Part shown: one piece after another, positions 44,656 to 54,312 of the stretch
Numbering within the stretch: position 1 is the first letter of the stretch
Layout: each line of letters opens with the position of its first letter
Assembly (NCBI RefSeq): GCF_010120715.1
Contig: NZ_CP047591.1
Span: forward strand, 1,860,001 to 1,924,000
DNA from: Aminipila terrae
GTDB taxonomy: Bacteria; Bacillota; Clostridia; Peptostreptococcales; Anaerovoracaceae
Reading direction: 5' to 3'
Length of the DNA stretch: 64,000 nucleotides
Notes under the pieces: generated by a model
Told to the model about the DNA's origin: nothing
Seen by the model: only the letters and a program-made list of their open reading frames with translations
Database searches by the model: none
Program-made: the position numbers and the translations under genes

Positions 44656-44742
44656 AAGGATTACCGCTTTTCGCATGGCGGTTCAGTCCAAATACAGTGA
44701 TTTGAGAAACCGTCTAAACCGAAAAGGAATAGGCGGTTTTGC
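44656..44742 (+). ncRNA. Predicted antisense antitoxin RNA (RatA/SR4-like)
   Basis: An RNA of about 85-90 bases is predicted between the promoter at 44620 and a terminator whose arms are aaaccgtct (44707) and aggcggttt (44731). It is entirely complementary to the 3' untranslated end of the toxin mRNA on the other strand. This convergent 3' overlap is the layout of TxpA/RatA and BsrG/SR4 type I systems. It was deduced from signals only. Confidence 0.6.
44663..44682 (-). terminator. Terminator-like hairpin of the toxin mRNA
   Basis: On the minus strand ACCGC pairs with GCGGT around a ten-base loop and is followed by T-rich sequence (AATCCTTTTCTTT). It would end the toxin transcript about 60-80 bases after the stop codon and forms the 5' hairpin of the antitoxin RNA on the other strand. 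Confidence 0.5.
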
Positions 44743-44744
44743 AT

Positions 44745-44825
44745 TTATTTACTCTTGTGAATACACAAGGAAACAATGGCTACAATAAGCAATTCAAACT
44801 GCAATAGTTCTGAATGTGTGACCAT
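44745..44825 (-). CDS. Holin-like type I toxin, 26 residues
   Basis: The ORF encodes MVTHSELLQFELLIVAIVSL followed by CIHKSK. A strong AAGGAGGTGATGCT sits directly upstream of the ATG. The pattern (MVT start, acidic residue, one hydrophobic helix, basic end) is that of the putative holin-like toxin family found in many Firmicutes, which insert in the membrane when not silenced by an antisense RNA. A sigma-A promoter at 44882-44910 and a plus-strand antisense RNA gene complete the module. It lies in the leader region of the giant secreted protein gene. Confidence 0.75.
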   Translation of the reverse strand: MVTHSELLQFELLIVAIVSLCIHKSK

Positions 44826-44881
44826 AGCATCACCTCCTTAAAGGAAGTGACCGAATCCGCCAAACGGCAATCCATGTAAAC

Positions 44882-44910
44882 AATATATCAAAAAAGGAAG
44901 TAAAAGACAA
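44882..44910 (-). promoter_or_regulatory. Promoter of the holin-like toxin
   Basis: Reading the minus strand, TTGTCT and TATATT are separated by 17 bases. It is about 57 bases before the toxin start and faces away from the gene at 44934. The leader GAATCCG / CGGATTC-like segment at 44862-44872 could fold near the toxin ribosome site. Confidence 0.5.
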
Positions 44911-44933
44911 GGAAAAAGGAGGAATCCTGATAA

Positions 44934-47900
44934 ATGACAAACAAATTCATAATACGAAAAAGTATATCTGTACTTTTAATCATAACCCTGATTCTTTCAG
45001 GGTTTTTTATTACTCCAAATCAGGTAATAGCCCAAACAGTGGAAAAAAAGGTAACCAAATATCACCTGGATATAGGGGTGCAGCATATATGGGGAACGGA
45101 AGATAAGAAGGGTAATACTATCTGGGATGACGGTGTTGGGCCGGGTGGAACAATGTACGATATTAATCCTAGTATCACGTTTTCTAAAGAGGTATCTAAC
45201 GTAAAGGTATATCCATACAGTGCATCTAAGTTTAAATGGGATGATAAAGAACATTATACCAGTAACGTGGGAAGTGAGGGTTATTACAAAGACAATTATG
45301 CGGACTATGCTTCTAAGACGATTAATGTATCCCATGCTTCAGCTAGTGGTAAAAGTGTAAGTTTTTCATACAATGCCAGCATGAGCAGTATAAAAGAATA
45401 TAATTTGACGAATAAATTAAATTTCGGACAAATAGATCAGGTTTTCAGACTAATGGCCGGGCCTAATTCTGATAATCCGGAAGCCGATGTAGCAAAGAAT
45501 TTTCCAAGCCTTTATTCAAAACTGAACAAAGGAAGAAACGGCGTCGATCCAAAAGTACATGCATTTATGTATTTTACTCCTGTTATAATTCAATATGACG
45601 TGAAAGAAATGGTGGAAATTCCCGATCCTGATCCAGAAAGCATTATCGCAGATTTGGAAGTGCCTAAAGAGGCAAAGATGAATGAATCATTTAATGTAGT
45701 GGATGCCTGTAGAGTAGGGGAAAAAACAGTACTAGACTATGCCGAAATATACAGAACGGTAGGTAATGGAACAAAAGAATTAATAGCCACCTGGGAAGGG
45801 ACAGGAGCAAAGGGAGAAAATACAGGGCAAAGTATAAGTCAATTTTTTGCAGAACAATGCACGGTAACCTATGAAATAAAAGGTGTAACAACAAAGGGTC
45901 TAACAGACACAGCAACAAAGAAAGTAAATATTATAGATGGCAGAGAGATAGAGGCAAAGGCAGTATTAGACCTGGATAAATATACTTATGAAGGCTGGCC
46001 TGCGGATGCAGAAGACTGGTCTGAATTTACAGTAGACGGAGTAAGATACTCTGCTGAGCGGGCATATGTAGAAAAAATTGCATCGAATAAATTTAGAACG
46101 GAAGGTGGTACTGTAAAAAGAGATGGATATAATGCTATCGTAACATACCCCAAAAGGGGAACGTATCCGGTTAATTTGGAAGTAACTTTGAAAACCACAG
46201 GTCAAAAGCTTACAGACACAAAAAATATTGAAGTAAGAAAAACGCCTTACGTTATAGACTCCCTGGGAGGTTCCCAAAAACAGAACAGAAAGCAAGTGCT
46301 GACCTTTAATGTGGCCACTTATCCGGATAAACCACTTGTGGACTATGACATTACCATAAAGGATTTAAAGTCAAATGAACTTATCAGTCTGACTAAGGCT
46401 GCTCCCCAGGAAAACGGAGCGTGTATCAAAACAAGAACGGTTAAGGGTGGAGTAAAAGACCAGTACTGGACAACCTTAACCGTAGAGTTTTTAACCAAAT
46501 ACCCACGGTATGACTTAACCGGGGATGCGACACAACGGTTCAGTTATAGAATAAAGGTAACAGACAGCAAGGGAGATTCCGATGAGGCCTATAAAGAGTT
46601 TGATGTAGTTCCGGATAAACCTCCTGTGCCGGTAATCAATATGCAGACGACATTTTTAAGAGCAGAGGGAACCAATACAGCCAAACTTGAAGCAGCAGAC
46701 GGAAGTCAGAGTGATGGTGATCAGCTGCTAAGGACCTGGAGCATTGTAAATCACAATCCTTTAGATAACAAAAGGATTGGTGACTTTGTTAATGCAACTA
46801 CAGTAAATGGCTATGAAAACTTAGCCTTTGGGACAAATCAGACCATTGGATGGAACAAGGAGGGGGTAGGTAAAACTACTGTGAAGCTCCATGTGAAAGA
46901 TGTCTGGACTGAACCAACCTTAGAGGAATACATAAATCCGTCCGATTATTTAGAAGCGGAAACCACGGCAGGAACAGAGGTTATCAATATCGCTCCTGTA
47001 GTCAGCATAGAACCTTTAGAAATGCTGAAGGCGAATATTTCTATCATGGTTAAGGCAAGTGAGTATCAGGCCGTACAAAATCAGGTAAACAGTCTGCAGG
47101 CAGCACTGATTGAAAATGGTATAGATGGAAATGTGTCCTTAGTAAAACTTGCGGATGGGTCAAAAGAGGGACAGGCAACCATAACGGGAGATGTTTCATA
47201 CATGGGTACATATAACTGTGATTCGGGAATGATGTATCTGGTTCATGGTGGGGATAGCAGTTCCTACAAAATAAGTGCTTATGATAGTGATACCGCTAAA
47301 GAAGTATGGAGCTATCCTATTGGAGCCAATGGAGTTTCCAGCATATATATTGACAGAAACAGAGAAAAATATGTCATTGCTAATCAGAACCTAAATGGAA
47401 CTAAAACAGCTGTTATTCTTGACCGGAATACAGGAGCATATTTAACAGGAATAAACGGAGTTTACTTAGACGGTGAAATCTTCTTAAGCAACGATGAAAA
47501 AAGGCTGTATTGTGTAAATAATACAGGAATATATCGGTTAGACCTTAAAACCGGGGAGTACAAATGCGTAATCAGTGATAATACCATCAGCCTGCCTCGC
47601 ATGAATAAAGGAAAGATAGGTTATGCTGGAAAAATGGCAGACAGCCAGTATTACCTGGGTACTTTTGATATGAAGACCGAGCAGGTTAACAAACTGGCAG
47701 CTCCTGTGTATGATTATACGACTACACCAAATGAAATGGGTGGTGGAGGAATTGACGTACTTGATTGGAGCAATGACGGTAAAATACTGATTAGAAAAAG
47801 TTCCGCTAACTATGGGGACTCTTATGGGGGCGATATTTGGCTGGTGGATACAATAAATGCCACTCAAAAACATATATATGGTGATAATGGGCGTGAGAAT

Positions 47901-50060
47901 AGTATAAGTGGAGGGTTAGTCTTAAATGAGCGTGGAAACTGCCGTTATGTGGTAGCAACCAATGTCTGCAGGTCCGATGCCTATAAATATTATAACAATG
48001 CATATATCTACGATTTAAAGAGCAATCAGATTGCATCAACATCAAGTGGTAAAAAAACCTCTGGAACTCATTTGGACCATGGTTTTTATAACAGTGTAGA
48101 TAACGCTATCTATATTTATGAATTTGCTTTCTATGGCAAAGCAGCTAAATATAATGTGACAGAAGGCAAATGGGAACAGAACTGGGGCAGTTCCATATTT
48201 GACAGTTATTCAGGAAATTTGAAAACCTTTGATAATGGTCTTTTTTCCTTTAATGACGGAAACAATGATGGGCGACACGATAGTACTTATACCATGTATT
48301 ATCTTAAAAGATTAGCTTCCCAGGATGATATAGCCTATAAAGCTTTGGAAAGACATTCTAACCTAAATAATGAGGATAGAAGCTATGTGACCTTTATGGG
48401 AATGGATAGTAGCAGTTTGCCTGTTACCAGTGAGGTTATAAAGGAGGCAGGAGCTAAGGGTATAACTTTAGATTTAGGGGATTCCCTTGCTTCCCTTGCG
48501 GACAAGATAAAAGGCTTATCCAAGGAAGCAGGATATAAGCTTCAATTATTAGGGAATAAAGCAAACTCAGCAACCATTTCAAAAGAACTAGGGTTACTCC
48601 CAAATACAAAGTATAACTACAGTTATGATATGCAATTATTATCCGGTTCTGCTATAGATATCTTTACGGTTCAGCGAACACCGGATAAAGACAATGGCAT
48701 GAAGTATTATAAGGAAGTTATATATCAGGAAGATTTTACCCCAAGATATTCCGGAAGAAGATTGCAGTCAGGTGTAGGAAGTGCCACCTTTACTTTAGAA
48801 AGAAATGGTTATGTTTCCTTTAAGATGAACACGGATATTTATGGGAGCAGAACCATACTGATTGATGGGAGAACCATTGCATCCTGGAATTACGATAATG
48901 GCAGCTGTAAAAATGAAGAGCGTACTTTCCTAGCCTTTTTACCTCCGGGAACCCATACAGTTACTTCTTCTGCAGGGGACCAGAACAGCGTTATCAAAAC
49001 TATTGAAGCCGGGTATCTGTCAACAGAGGATAATACCTTCAGCAATACAGGGATAAGCTTGCAGGAGGGTTCAGAAGGAAAGGTTACAGGCTCCTTTACC
49101 AGCCCGAAAGATTTAATGTTTTACAAAAATGAAACCGCTTACACTGCAACAAGGATAAACGGATATGACATGGTGAATAAAGGATATATGACTTTTGATG
49201 CCATGCAGGGGTATGGGTATATAACAGACAATGGCAGTAATTTAAATGTCCATTCAGATAGCAGGGTAAGCAATAAAGGTTACTTGAATGCCAATTTATA
49301 TGTGAGAATACAAGCGCCACCCGATAAGAAACTGTTAATAAAGAGCAGCAGGGAAGTATTAATACTTAATGAAGGGGAGTATACCTTCTTTAAATTTACA
49401 GATAAAGTATATTACGCCAATCATGGATACAGCAGAGAATTTACAGTTATGTCAGGAATAGAAGCAGTAGAAATACCTGCGAATAACTGTCCCTGGTTTA
49501 AAGATGCCGTTCTCCTGGGAAGCTTTGCAACCGTGGCAGCAGGAAACAAAATTGGCTCTGACAGCTATGGAAAAGACTTTTACTGGATTGATACAGCTTC
49601 AGCAGATTGTAAGGTCTATAAATGTACTATAACGGACCCAAAAGATAGAAATGTAATCATAGGCTTTACGAATGTAAATAGTAACAATAATTTAAACATT
49701 TTAATCTCAAATCTGAGACTGGAAATGGTTAATAACAGCAAAAACGCTAAAGGTAATCAGGTTCTGAGTAAATTTGCCAGTGAAAACAGCCTGAATAGTT
49801 GGAACCTACAAACCAAAGGAAGCGGTATAGCAGCAATGAAACAAGTAGAGCCTGTTAAGAAGGACGAAGAAGCCCCACTTGTTTACAAGAAAGGACAGTT
49901 AGTATCCTATAAAATCTATTATAGCGATTATGAAAATGATCCAGGAAAAGCAGGTTACTGGTTGTATGCACACACCCCTTACAACGATGGAGTCCATCCA
50001 GATGCAGCTATTATTTACGATGAAGATGGTAATATCAAATCAATCTGGGGCAGGCAGTAA
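44934..50060 (+). CDS. Giant secreted protein with beta-propeller, main fragment
   Basis: This is the N-terminal 1708 residues of a protein of about 2061 residues; the rest follows in another frame at 50048. The ATG follows GGAGG by ten bases. A signal peptide ends near IAQ. Immunoglobulin/PKD-like beta domains are suggested at about 220-600 (DTATKKVNIIDGREIEAKAV, YRIKVTDSKGDSDEAYKEFD), a WD/PQQ-like propeller at about 750-1110 (DSDTAKEVWSYPIG, RNTGAYLTGINGVYLDGEIF, IYRLDLKTGEYKCVI), then long beta-rich regions. No sortase or SLH motif was found. The SLH gene upstream may anchor it. Frame is lost in the G4 run at 50047-50050; one more G gives SIWGQAVTPGSVTIDDAL. Confidence 0.78.
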   Translation: MTNKFIIRKSISVLLIITLILSGFFITPNQVIAQTVEKKVTKYHLDIGVQHIWGTEDKKGNTIWDDGVGPGGTMYDINPSITFSKEVSNVKVYPYSASKFKWDDKEHYTSNVGSEGYYKDNYADYASKTINVSHASASGKSVSFSYNASMSSIKEYNLTNKLNFGQIDQVFRLMAGPNSDNPEADVAKNFPSLYSKLNKGRNGVDPKVHAFMYFTPVIIQYDVKEMVEIPDPDPESIIADLEVPKEAKMNESFNVVDACRVGEKTVLDYAEIYRTVGNGTKELIATWEGTGAKGENTGQSISQFFAEQCTVTYEIKGVTTKGLTDTATKKVNIIDGREIEAKAVLDLDKYTYEGWPADAEDWSEFTVDGVRYSAERAYVEKIASNKFRTEGGTVKRDGYNAIVTYPKRGTYPVNLEVTLKTTGQKLTDTKNIEVRKTPYVIDSLGGSQKQNRKQVLTFNVATYPDKPLVDYDITIKDLKSNELISLTKAAPQENGACIKTRTVKGGVKDQYWTTLTVEFLTKYPRYDLTGDATQRFSYRIKVTDSKGDSDEAYKEFDVVPDKPPVPVINMQTTFLRAEGTNTAKLEAADGSQSDGDQLLRTWSIVNHNPLDNKRIGDFVNATTVNGYENLAFGTNQTIGWNKEGVGKTTVKLHVKDVWTEPTLEEYINPSDYLEAETTAGTEVINIAPVVSIEPLEMLKANISIMVKASEYQAVQNQVNSLQAALIENGIDGNVSLVKLADGSKEGQATITGDVSYMGTYNCDSGMMYLVHGGDSSSYKISAYDSDTAKEVWSYPIGANGVSSIYIDRNREKYVIANQNLNGTKTAVILDRNTGAYLTGINGVYLDGEIFLSNDEKRLYCVNNTGIYRLDLKTGEYKCVISDNTISLPRMNKGKIGYAGKMADSQYYLGTFDMKTEQVNKLAAPVYDYTTTPNEMGGGGIDVLDWSNDGKILIRKSSANYGDSYGGDIWLVDTINATQKHIYGDNGRENSISGGLVLNERGNCRYVVATNVCRSDAYKYYNNAYIYDLKSNQIASTSSGKKTSGTHLDHGFYNSVDNAIYIYEFAFYGKAAKYNVTEGKWEQNWGSSIFDSYSGNLKTFDNGLFSFNDGNNDGRHDSTYTMYYLKRLASQDDIAYKALERHSNLNNEDRSYVTFMGMDSSSLPVTSEVIKEAGAKGITLDLGDSLASLADKIKGLSKEAGYKLQLLGNKANSATISKELGLLPNTKYNYSYDMQLLSGSAIDIFTVQRTPDKDNGMKYYKEVIYQEDFTPRYSGRRLQSGVGSATFTLERNGYVSFKMNTDIYGSRTILIDGRTIASWNYDNGSCKNEERTFLAFLPPGTHTVTSSAGDQNSVIKTIEAGYLSTEDNTFSNTGISLQEGSEGKVTGSFTSPKDLMFYKNETAYTATRINGYDMVNKGYMTFDAMQGYGYITDNGSNLNVHSDSRVSNKGYLNANLYVRIQAPPDKKLLIKSSREVLILNEGEYTFFKFTDKVYYANHGYSREFTVMSGIEAVEIPANNCPWFKDAVLLGSFATVAAGNKIGSDSYGKDFYWIDTASADCKVYKCTITDPKDRNVIIGFTNVNSNNNLNILISNLRLEMVNNSKNAKGNQVLSKFASENSLNSWNLQTKGSGIAAMKQVEPVKKDEEAPLVYKKGQLVSYKIYYSDYENDPGKAGYWLYAHTPYNDGVHPDAAIIYDEDGNIKSIWGRQ

Positions 50061-51118
50061 CCCCAGGATCAGTTACTATTGACGATGCTTTAAATATAGC
50101 AAAGTCCAAAGAACTGAAGATACTAGATAAACCAATTGATCGTTTCTATGTGGATGGCAAGTATACCGTGTATCATTGGCAGTACGATGACACCTCAAGA
50201 GGATTAATACCAGGTGGCTATCCAGCCTACGATAAAGTTTCCAACACTGCAGAACTGACATTTTACATAGAAGGCAGCGCAACAGCTCCATGGATAACGG
50301 GAATTAGTACCAGTCCTGTAAAGGTTACGGAAAATAACTACTTTAGTATCAATGCAGGAATAGATGATGTGGAAAAAGATGTTTTAAACCTTACAACGGA
50401 GGTCTATAAGGATAAGAAGCATATCTTTACCCACAGAAAAAAGAATATAAAGCCTATAGATTCTTTGGGACAAATATCTGTTAATGGCAAACATGGAGAT
50501 GGCACACCAGCGGTAGGTGATATAACTTATCCGGTTACAAACACAGGAGACCTTCCAGATAAAGCACAGGCAGGAATCTATCAGGTAGTCTGTACCGTAA
50601 GAGATCAGACGGGTGCCGGCATAGGAACATATAAGTTTATTGTACTAAGTGAAGGAAAAATAATCGGACAGGTTTATCATACAGATCAGTGGGAGATAAA
50701 TCGAAAAAAGTATAATCTGAACCGCTTTAAGGATGAGATAAACAAGAATATACCTTATGATGATTATATGAAGTTGAAACAGCCAAGGACCAGAGGCGTG
50801 AATGTATTCTGGTCTGGTGAAAAGTTTATGCTTAGCGCTGATGTTGCTGGAAAACCCATAAAGGTTACATGCAAAATAAATGGAACCTCCTACGGGGCAA
50901 ACATGAAAAACAGCGGGAAGAAAAATGCTGCAGGTGAAACGGTTTATACAGGAAGTATTTGGGATAGATCCATGATTAATAAATGGGGCAGAAAAGAACC
51001 TGTAGAATTAACATTTACATTCAGTGCCGTCTATAGCAGCGGCATTACAAAAAGACATGAAGTTAAAATCATAGTAGATAACATGGAAGACTACTGGAAG
51101 TTACATAGGGTATTTTAG
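50048..51118 (+). CDS. Giant secreted protein, C-terminal fragment
   Basis: This part continues from the frame break at 50047-50050 (AVTPGSVTIDDALNIAKSKE) to the stop at 51118, adding about 355 residues. It has beta-sandwich character (GISTSPVKVTENNYFSINAG, QAGIYQVVCTVRDQTGAGIG) and ends in WKLHRVF without an anchor. An independent start at 50150 has no ribosome site. I do not recognise a family. Confidence 0.7.
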   Translation, partial: GQAVTPGSVTIDDALNIAKSKELKILDKPIDRFYVDGKYTVYHWQYDDTSRGLIPGGYPAYDKVSNTAELTFYIEGSATAPWITGISTSPVKVTENNYFSINAGIDDVEKDVLNLTTEVYKDKKHIFTHRKKNIKPIDSLGQISVNGKHGDGTPAVGDITYPVTNTGDLPDKAQAGIYQVVCTVRDQTGAGIGTYKFIVLSEGKIIGQVYHTDQWEINRKKYNLNRFKDEINKNIPYDDYMKLKQPRTRGVNVFWSGEKFMLSADVAGKPIKVTCKINGTSYGANMKNSGKKNAAGETVYTGSIWDRSMINKWGRKEPVELTFTFSAVYSSGITKRHEVKIIVDNMEDYWKLHRVF

Positions 51119-51228
51119 ATAACGTTTAATAATTAAGTTGTCCCGTTATATTCATCTTTGTTTTTTAAGTAGTAAATCAATGAATCAGATAATATATTAT
51201 ATTACATTTAATAAATGGAGGGTGCTAG

Positions 51229-51800
51229 ATGAAATCAGTAAAAGCATTTCAAAATTCTTGTATTCCGCCAAGTCAGCTTAATTTGATATTTCAATCCCGA
51301 ACAGTCTGGAGAGATTTATCCACTTGGCTCCGGGCATATTTAGCAAGTAAACATGGAGGACTAGGGATAAGGAAGCAATAAGGGAAAAAATAAGTGAAGT
51401 ATTATTAAAATTTAGTAATATTCTAAGCCTGATTTTTGGAGAGTCATATGCGGATGAATATATTGCACTATTAAACAATTACATTAACACTTTAGATTTA
51501 CTTATTGATGCACAAATACAGGGTGATGCTGATGCGGTAAATAAATATACAAAGGAACTGTATGAAAGTGCAGATCAGATAGCTTCTTTTTTGTCAAAAA
51601 TAAATCCATACTGGGTAGAAAGTGAATGGAAAAGCTTACTGTACCAATTTAGTGAAAAGACAATTGATGAATCAACTACCTTTCAAAATAAAGAATTTAA
51701 AGAAAATGTAGATGTTTTTGACAGAATTTTAAATCTTACCTCGCTGATAGGTGACTACTATTCACAGGGGTTGCTTAATTATCTCAACTTTTCCAGATAA
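51229..51800 (+). CDS. Small helical-bundle protein of unknown function (one-base frameshift)
   Basis: The restored product has 190 residues. The ATG at 51229 follows GGAGG. After TVWRDLSTWLRAYLASKHGG the frame breaks at 51355-51360 (ggagga); one more G gives TRDKEAIREKISEVLLKFSN and the frame is then open to 51800. The pattern of a W-rich first helix, GESYADEYIALLNNYINTLD, ADAVNKYTKELYESADQIAS and PYWVESEWKSLLYQ resembles a family of about 190-residue four-helix proteins common in clostridia whose role is unknown and whose database names are unreliable. A terminator follows. Confidence 0.68.
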
Positions 51801-51810
51801 GAACAATTAT

Positions 51811-51842
51811 TTTAAGAGATTAAATTTCTTTAATCTCTTAAA
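51811..51842. terminator. Perfect 13-bp terminator hairpin
   Basis: ttaagagattaaa and tttaatctcttaa pair perfectly around a four-base loop, 10 bases after the preceding stop. The rest of 51843-52012 is AT-rich and holds the promoter of the next operon, which I could not place exactly. Confidence 0.75.
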
Positions 51843-52012
51843 TGTATTTGTACAAGTTATGATAATATTAAGTTTAAAATAATTTTATGATTAAATGAAC
51901 CAAAATGTAAAGATAGTAAAATAGTCTACTCAATATGATACATATATGATAGAATTTTCCTGATACGTAAAACAACTGGTGAAATTAATGCTTATTATCA
52001 AGGGGTGTAATC

Positions 52013-52687
52013 ATGTTACAAAAAATTCTGATAGTTGAAGATGATGCAGCTTTATGTAATGGGATTATACTTGCGTTAAATAATGATAACTATTTATTTA
52101 TGTCCGCTCATACCATTGCAGAGGCAGAAAATCTGTGTAATCAAAACAACTATCAACTTATAATTCTGGATATCAATTTGCCAGATGGGAATGGGATTGA
52201 TTTTCTAAAGTGGATTAAAAGTCGTAGTGATGTAAAAGTGATTTTGCTTACGGCAAATGATATGGAAATTGATATTGTTACAGGATTGGAAAGCGGTGCG
52301 GACGATTATATAACGAAACCTTTCAGTCTGATGATACTCCGTGCAAGAGTGAATACTCAGCTTAGAAAGATTCAGTCCCAGAATAAATTTGTCATTGATG
52401 ATTTTAGTTTTAATTTTGAAACCATGAATTATAAAAAGGGAAACAGCCTAGTAGAATTAAGTAAAACAGAACAGAAACTGCTTTGGCTGCTATTGAATAA
52501 CAGGGGTAACACTGTTCCAAGGCAGGTACTGATAAGCCGAATATGGGATGATAGTGCAGAATATGTGGATGAAAACTCACTTTCCGTAAGTATTAAAAGA
52601 CTTAGAGATAAACTGGAGGACAATTCATCAAAACCAGAGTATATTAAGACTATTTATGGAATAGGGTATAGCTGGGCGGTGAGATGA
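52013..52687 (+). CDS. OmpR-family response regulator of the ABC operon
   Basis: The product has 224 residues. The receiver has VEDDAAL, phospho-acceptor Asp53 in IILDINLPDGNG and KPF at the end. The DNA-binding winged helix is at about 130-224 (ELSKTEQKLLWLLLNNRGNT, SVSIKRLRDKLEDN, IKTIYGIGYSW). AGGGGTG precedes the ATG. The start of the kinase gene overlaps its stop (ATGA). It probably activates the ABC genes at 53635 and 54305. Confidence 0.93.
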   Translation: MLQKILIVEDDAALCNGIILALNNDNYLFMSAHTIAEAENLCNQNNYQLIILDINLPDGNGIDFLKWIKSRSDVKVILLTANDMEIDIVTGLESGADDYITKPFSLMILRARVNTQLRKIQSQNKFVIDDFSFNFETMNYKKGNSLVELSKTEQKLLWLLLNNRGNTVPRQVLISRIWDDSAEYVDENSLSVSIKRLRDKLEDNSSKPEYIKTIYGIGYSWAVR

Positions 52688-53529
52688 TGAATATTTTTAA
52701 ATTAAATAAAATCATGAATCGTCTGGAGCAGATGGTAGAAAATGCGATTAATGATCAATTTATTGAGGATGAGTTTGATGAAACTAAAATGTCTGCACTA
52801 GAAACACGGCTTAAACGTTATATGCTGAAGAACCAAATCCAATCAAAGCAGATTGAAAAAGAACGACAGCAAATCAGTGAGCTCATATCTGATATATCTC
52901 ATCAGACCAAAACACCTATAGCCAATTTAATGCTATATAGTGATTTATTATGGGAGCAGAAAGAACTTAGCCCATATAGCAGGCAATTAATTGAGGAAAT
53001 AACGAGACAAAGTGAGAAGTTTAACTTTCTGGTGGGCTCCCTTATAAAAACCTCCAGGCTGGAAAATGGCATTATTAATGTTCTCCCTGCAGACAACAGT
53101 ATAGACCAATTGATTCAGGATGCCATGAAACAAGTTGAGATAAACGCTGAAAAGAAAAAGATTTCAATTCTTTATGATAACACAGGAGATAAATGCAGGT
53201 TTGATTATAAGTGGACTTTAGAAGCTGTTTACAATATCCTTGATAACGCTGTGAAATATACAAAAGAAGGTGGATCCATAAAAATATGGACAGAAGCCTA
53301 TGAAATGTTTTACAAGATAATTATTAAAGATAATGGTATAGGTATAGAGGAATCAGAGCAGAGCAAAATATTTTCCAGATTCTATAGAAGTAGAAATGTT
53401 TCTGATAAGGAAGGTGTTGGAATAGGTTTGTATCTTTCCAGAGAGATTATAGAGCGGCAGGGAGGATATATAAAAGTAGATTCGTCATTGGGAATAGGTG
53501 CAGCATTTTGCGTCTTTTTACCTAAGTAA
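52684..53529 (+). CDS. Soluble sensor histidine kinase without membrane segments
   Basis: The product has 281 residues. The N-terminal 60 residues are an amphipathic coil with no hydrophobic stretch, unlike BceS-type kinases, which have two transmembrane helices. The H-box is SDISHQTKTPIANLML; N-box AVYNILDNAVKYTKEG, G1 DNGIGIEESE and G2 GVGIGLYLS are intact. It should therefore be cytoplasmic and must receive its signal from another protein, perhaps the neighbouring ABC permease. It overlaps the regulator gene by four bases. Confidence 0.9.
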   Translation: MMNIFKLNKIMNRLEQMVENAINDQFIEDEFDETKMSALETRLKRYMLKNQIQSKQIEKERQQISELISDISHQTKTPIANLMLYSDLLWEQKELSPYSRQLIEEITRQSEKFNFLVGSLIKTSRLENGIINVLPADNSIDQLIQDAMKQVEINAEKKKISILYDNTGDKCRFDYKWTLEAVYNILDNAVKYTKEGGSIKIWTEAYEMFYKIIIKDNGIGIEESEQSKIFSRFYRSRNVSDKEGVGIGLYLSREIIERQGGYIKVDSSLGIGAAFCVFLPK

Positions 53530-53634
53530 ATCTTACAAAAGTGTTAGATTTGGGAAAGATTGTGGCAAGAATCCGATAGTATAATCTGTATTGTAGGAAA
53601 CTATTATACAGATTTTTTTATGGAGGAAATATAA

Positions 53635-54312
53635 ATGAACATTTTAGAATGTAAGGAACTTAGAAAATTCTATGGACATGGAGAGACGACAGTCAAAGCC
53701 CTTGATGGAATTAATTTAGCAATCAAAAACGGTGAGTTTGTAGCAATTGTAGGCACATCTGGAAGCGGAAAATCCACTCTTTTACATATGCTTGGAGGGC
53801 TGGACCGTCCAACAGACGGAAGTGTTACTGTGGATGGTAAGGAAATTTTTACTTTAAAAGATGATGCATTAACTATTTTTAGGAGAAGAAAGATTGGTTT
53901 TGTTTTTCAGAATTATAATTTGGTACCTGTCTTAAATGTTTACGAAAACATTGTTCTTCCAATTCAGCTGGACGGAAATAAAATTGACAAAGAGTATTTA
54001 AATTTAGTCATTACCACCCTGGGACTATCGGGAAAGCTAAAAAATCTGCCTAATAATCTATCGGGAGGGCAGCAGCAGAGAGTAGCCATTGCAAGAGCTC
54101 TGGCAACAAAGCCCGCCATTATACTGGCCGACGAACCAACGGGGAACCTGGACAGCAAAACAAGTCTGGATGTTATGGGATTACTTAAAGTTACAAGCAA
54201 ACAGTTTGCTCAGACTATTGTGATGATTACCCACAATGAAGAAACGGCACAGATGGCGGACAGGATTATCCGGATTGAAGATGGAAAGATTGCAGGTGGT
54301 ATAAATGCTTAA
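53635..54312 (+). CDS. ABC transporter ATPase (MacB/BceA-type)
   Basis: The product has 225 residues. Walker A is GTSGSGKST at 40-48, signature LSGGQQQRVAIARAL, Walker B IILADEPTGNLDSKT. This set is typical of the LolD/MacB/BceA subfamily. The ATG follows GGAGGAA. It overlaps the permease start by eight bases. With a two-component system upstream it fits a peptide-antibiotic resistance or cell-envelope stress transporter. Confidence 0.94.
   Translation: MNILECKELRKFYGHGETTVKALDGINLAIKNGEFVAIVGTSGSGKSTLLHMLGGLDRPTDGSVTVDGKEIFTLKDDALTIFRRRKIGFVFQNYNLVPVLNVYENIVLPIQLDGNKIDKEYLNLVITTLGLSGKLKNLPNNLSGGQQQRVAIARALATKPAIILADEPTGNLDSKTSLDVMGLLKVTSKQFAQTIVMITHNEETAQMADRIIRIEDGKIAGGINA

Noticed and set aside
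44640..44880. c-di-AMP (ydaO) riboswitch, suggested by GAATCCGCC-like sequence
   Set aside because: The remaining conserved ydaO elements are missing, and the stretch is explained by the toxin-antitoxin genes.
50150..51118. Independent gene after the giant secreted protein
   Set aside because: No ribosome site; the frame is open back to the break at 50047, so it is the C-terminus of the same protein.
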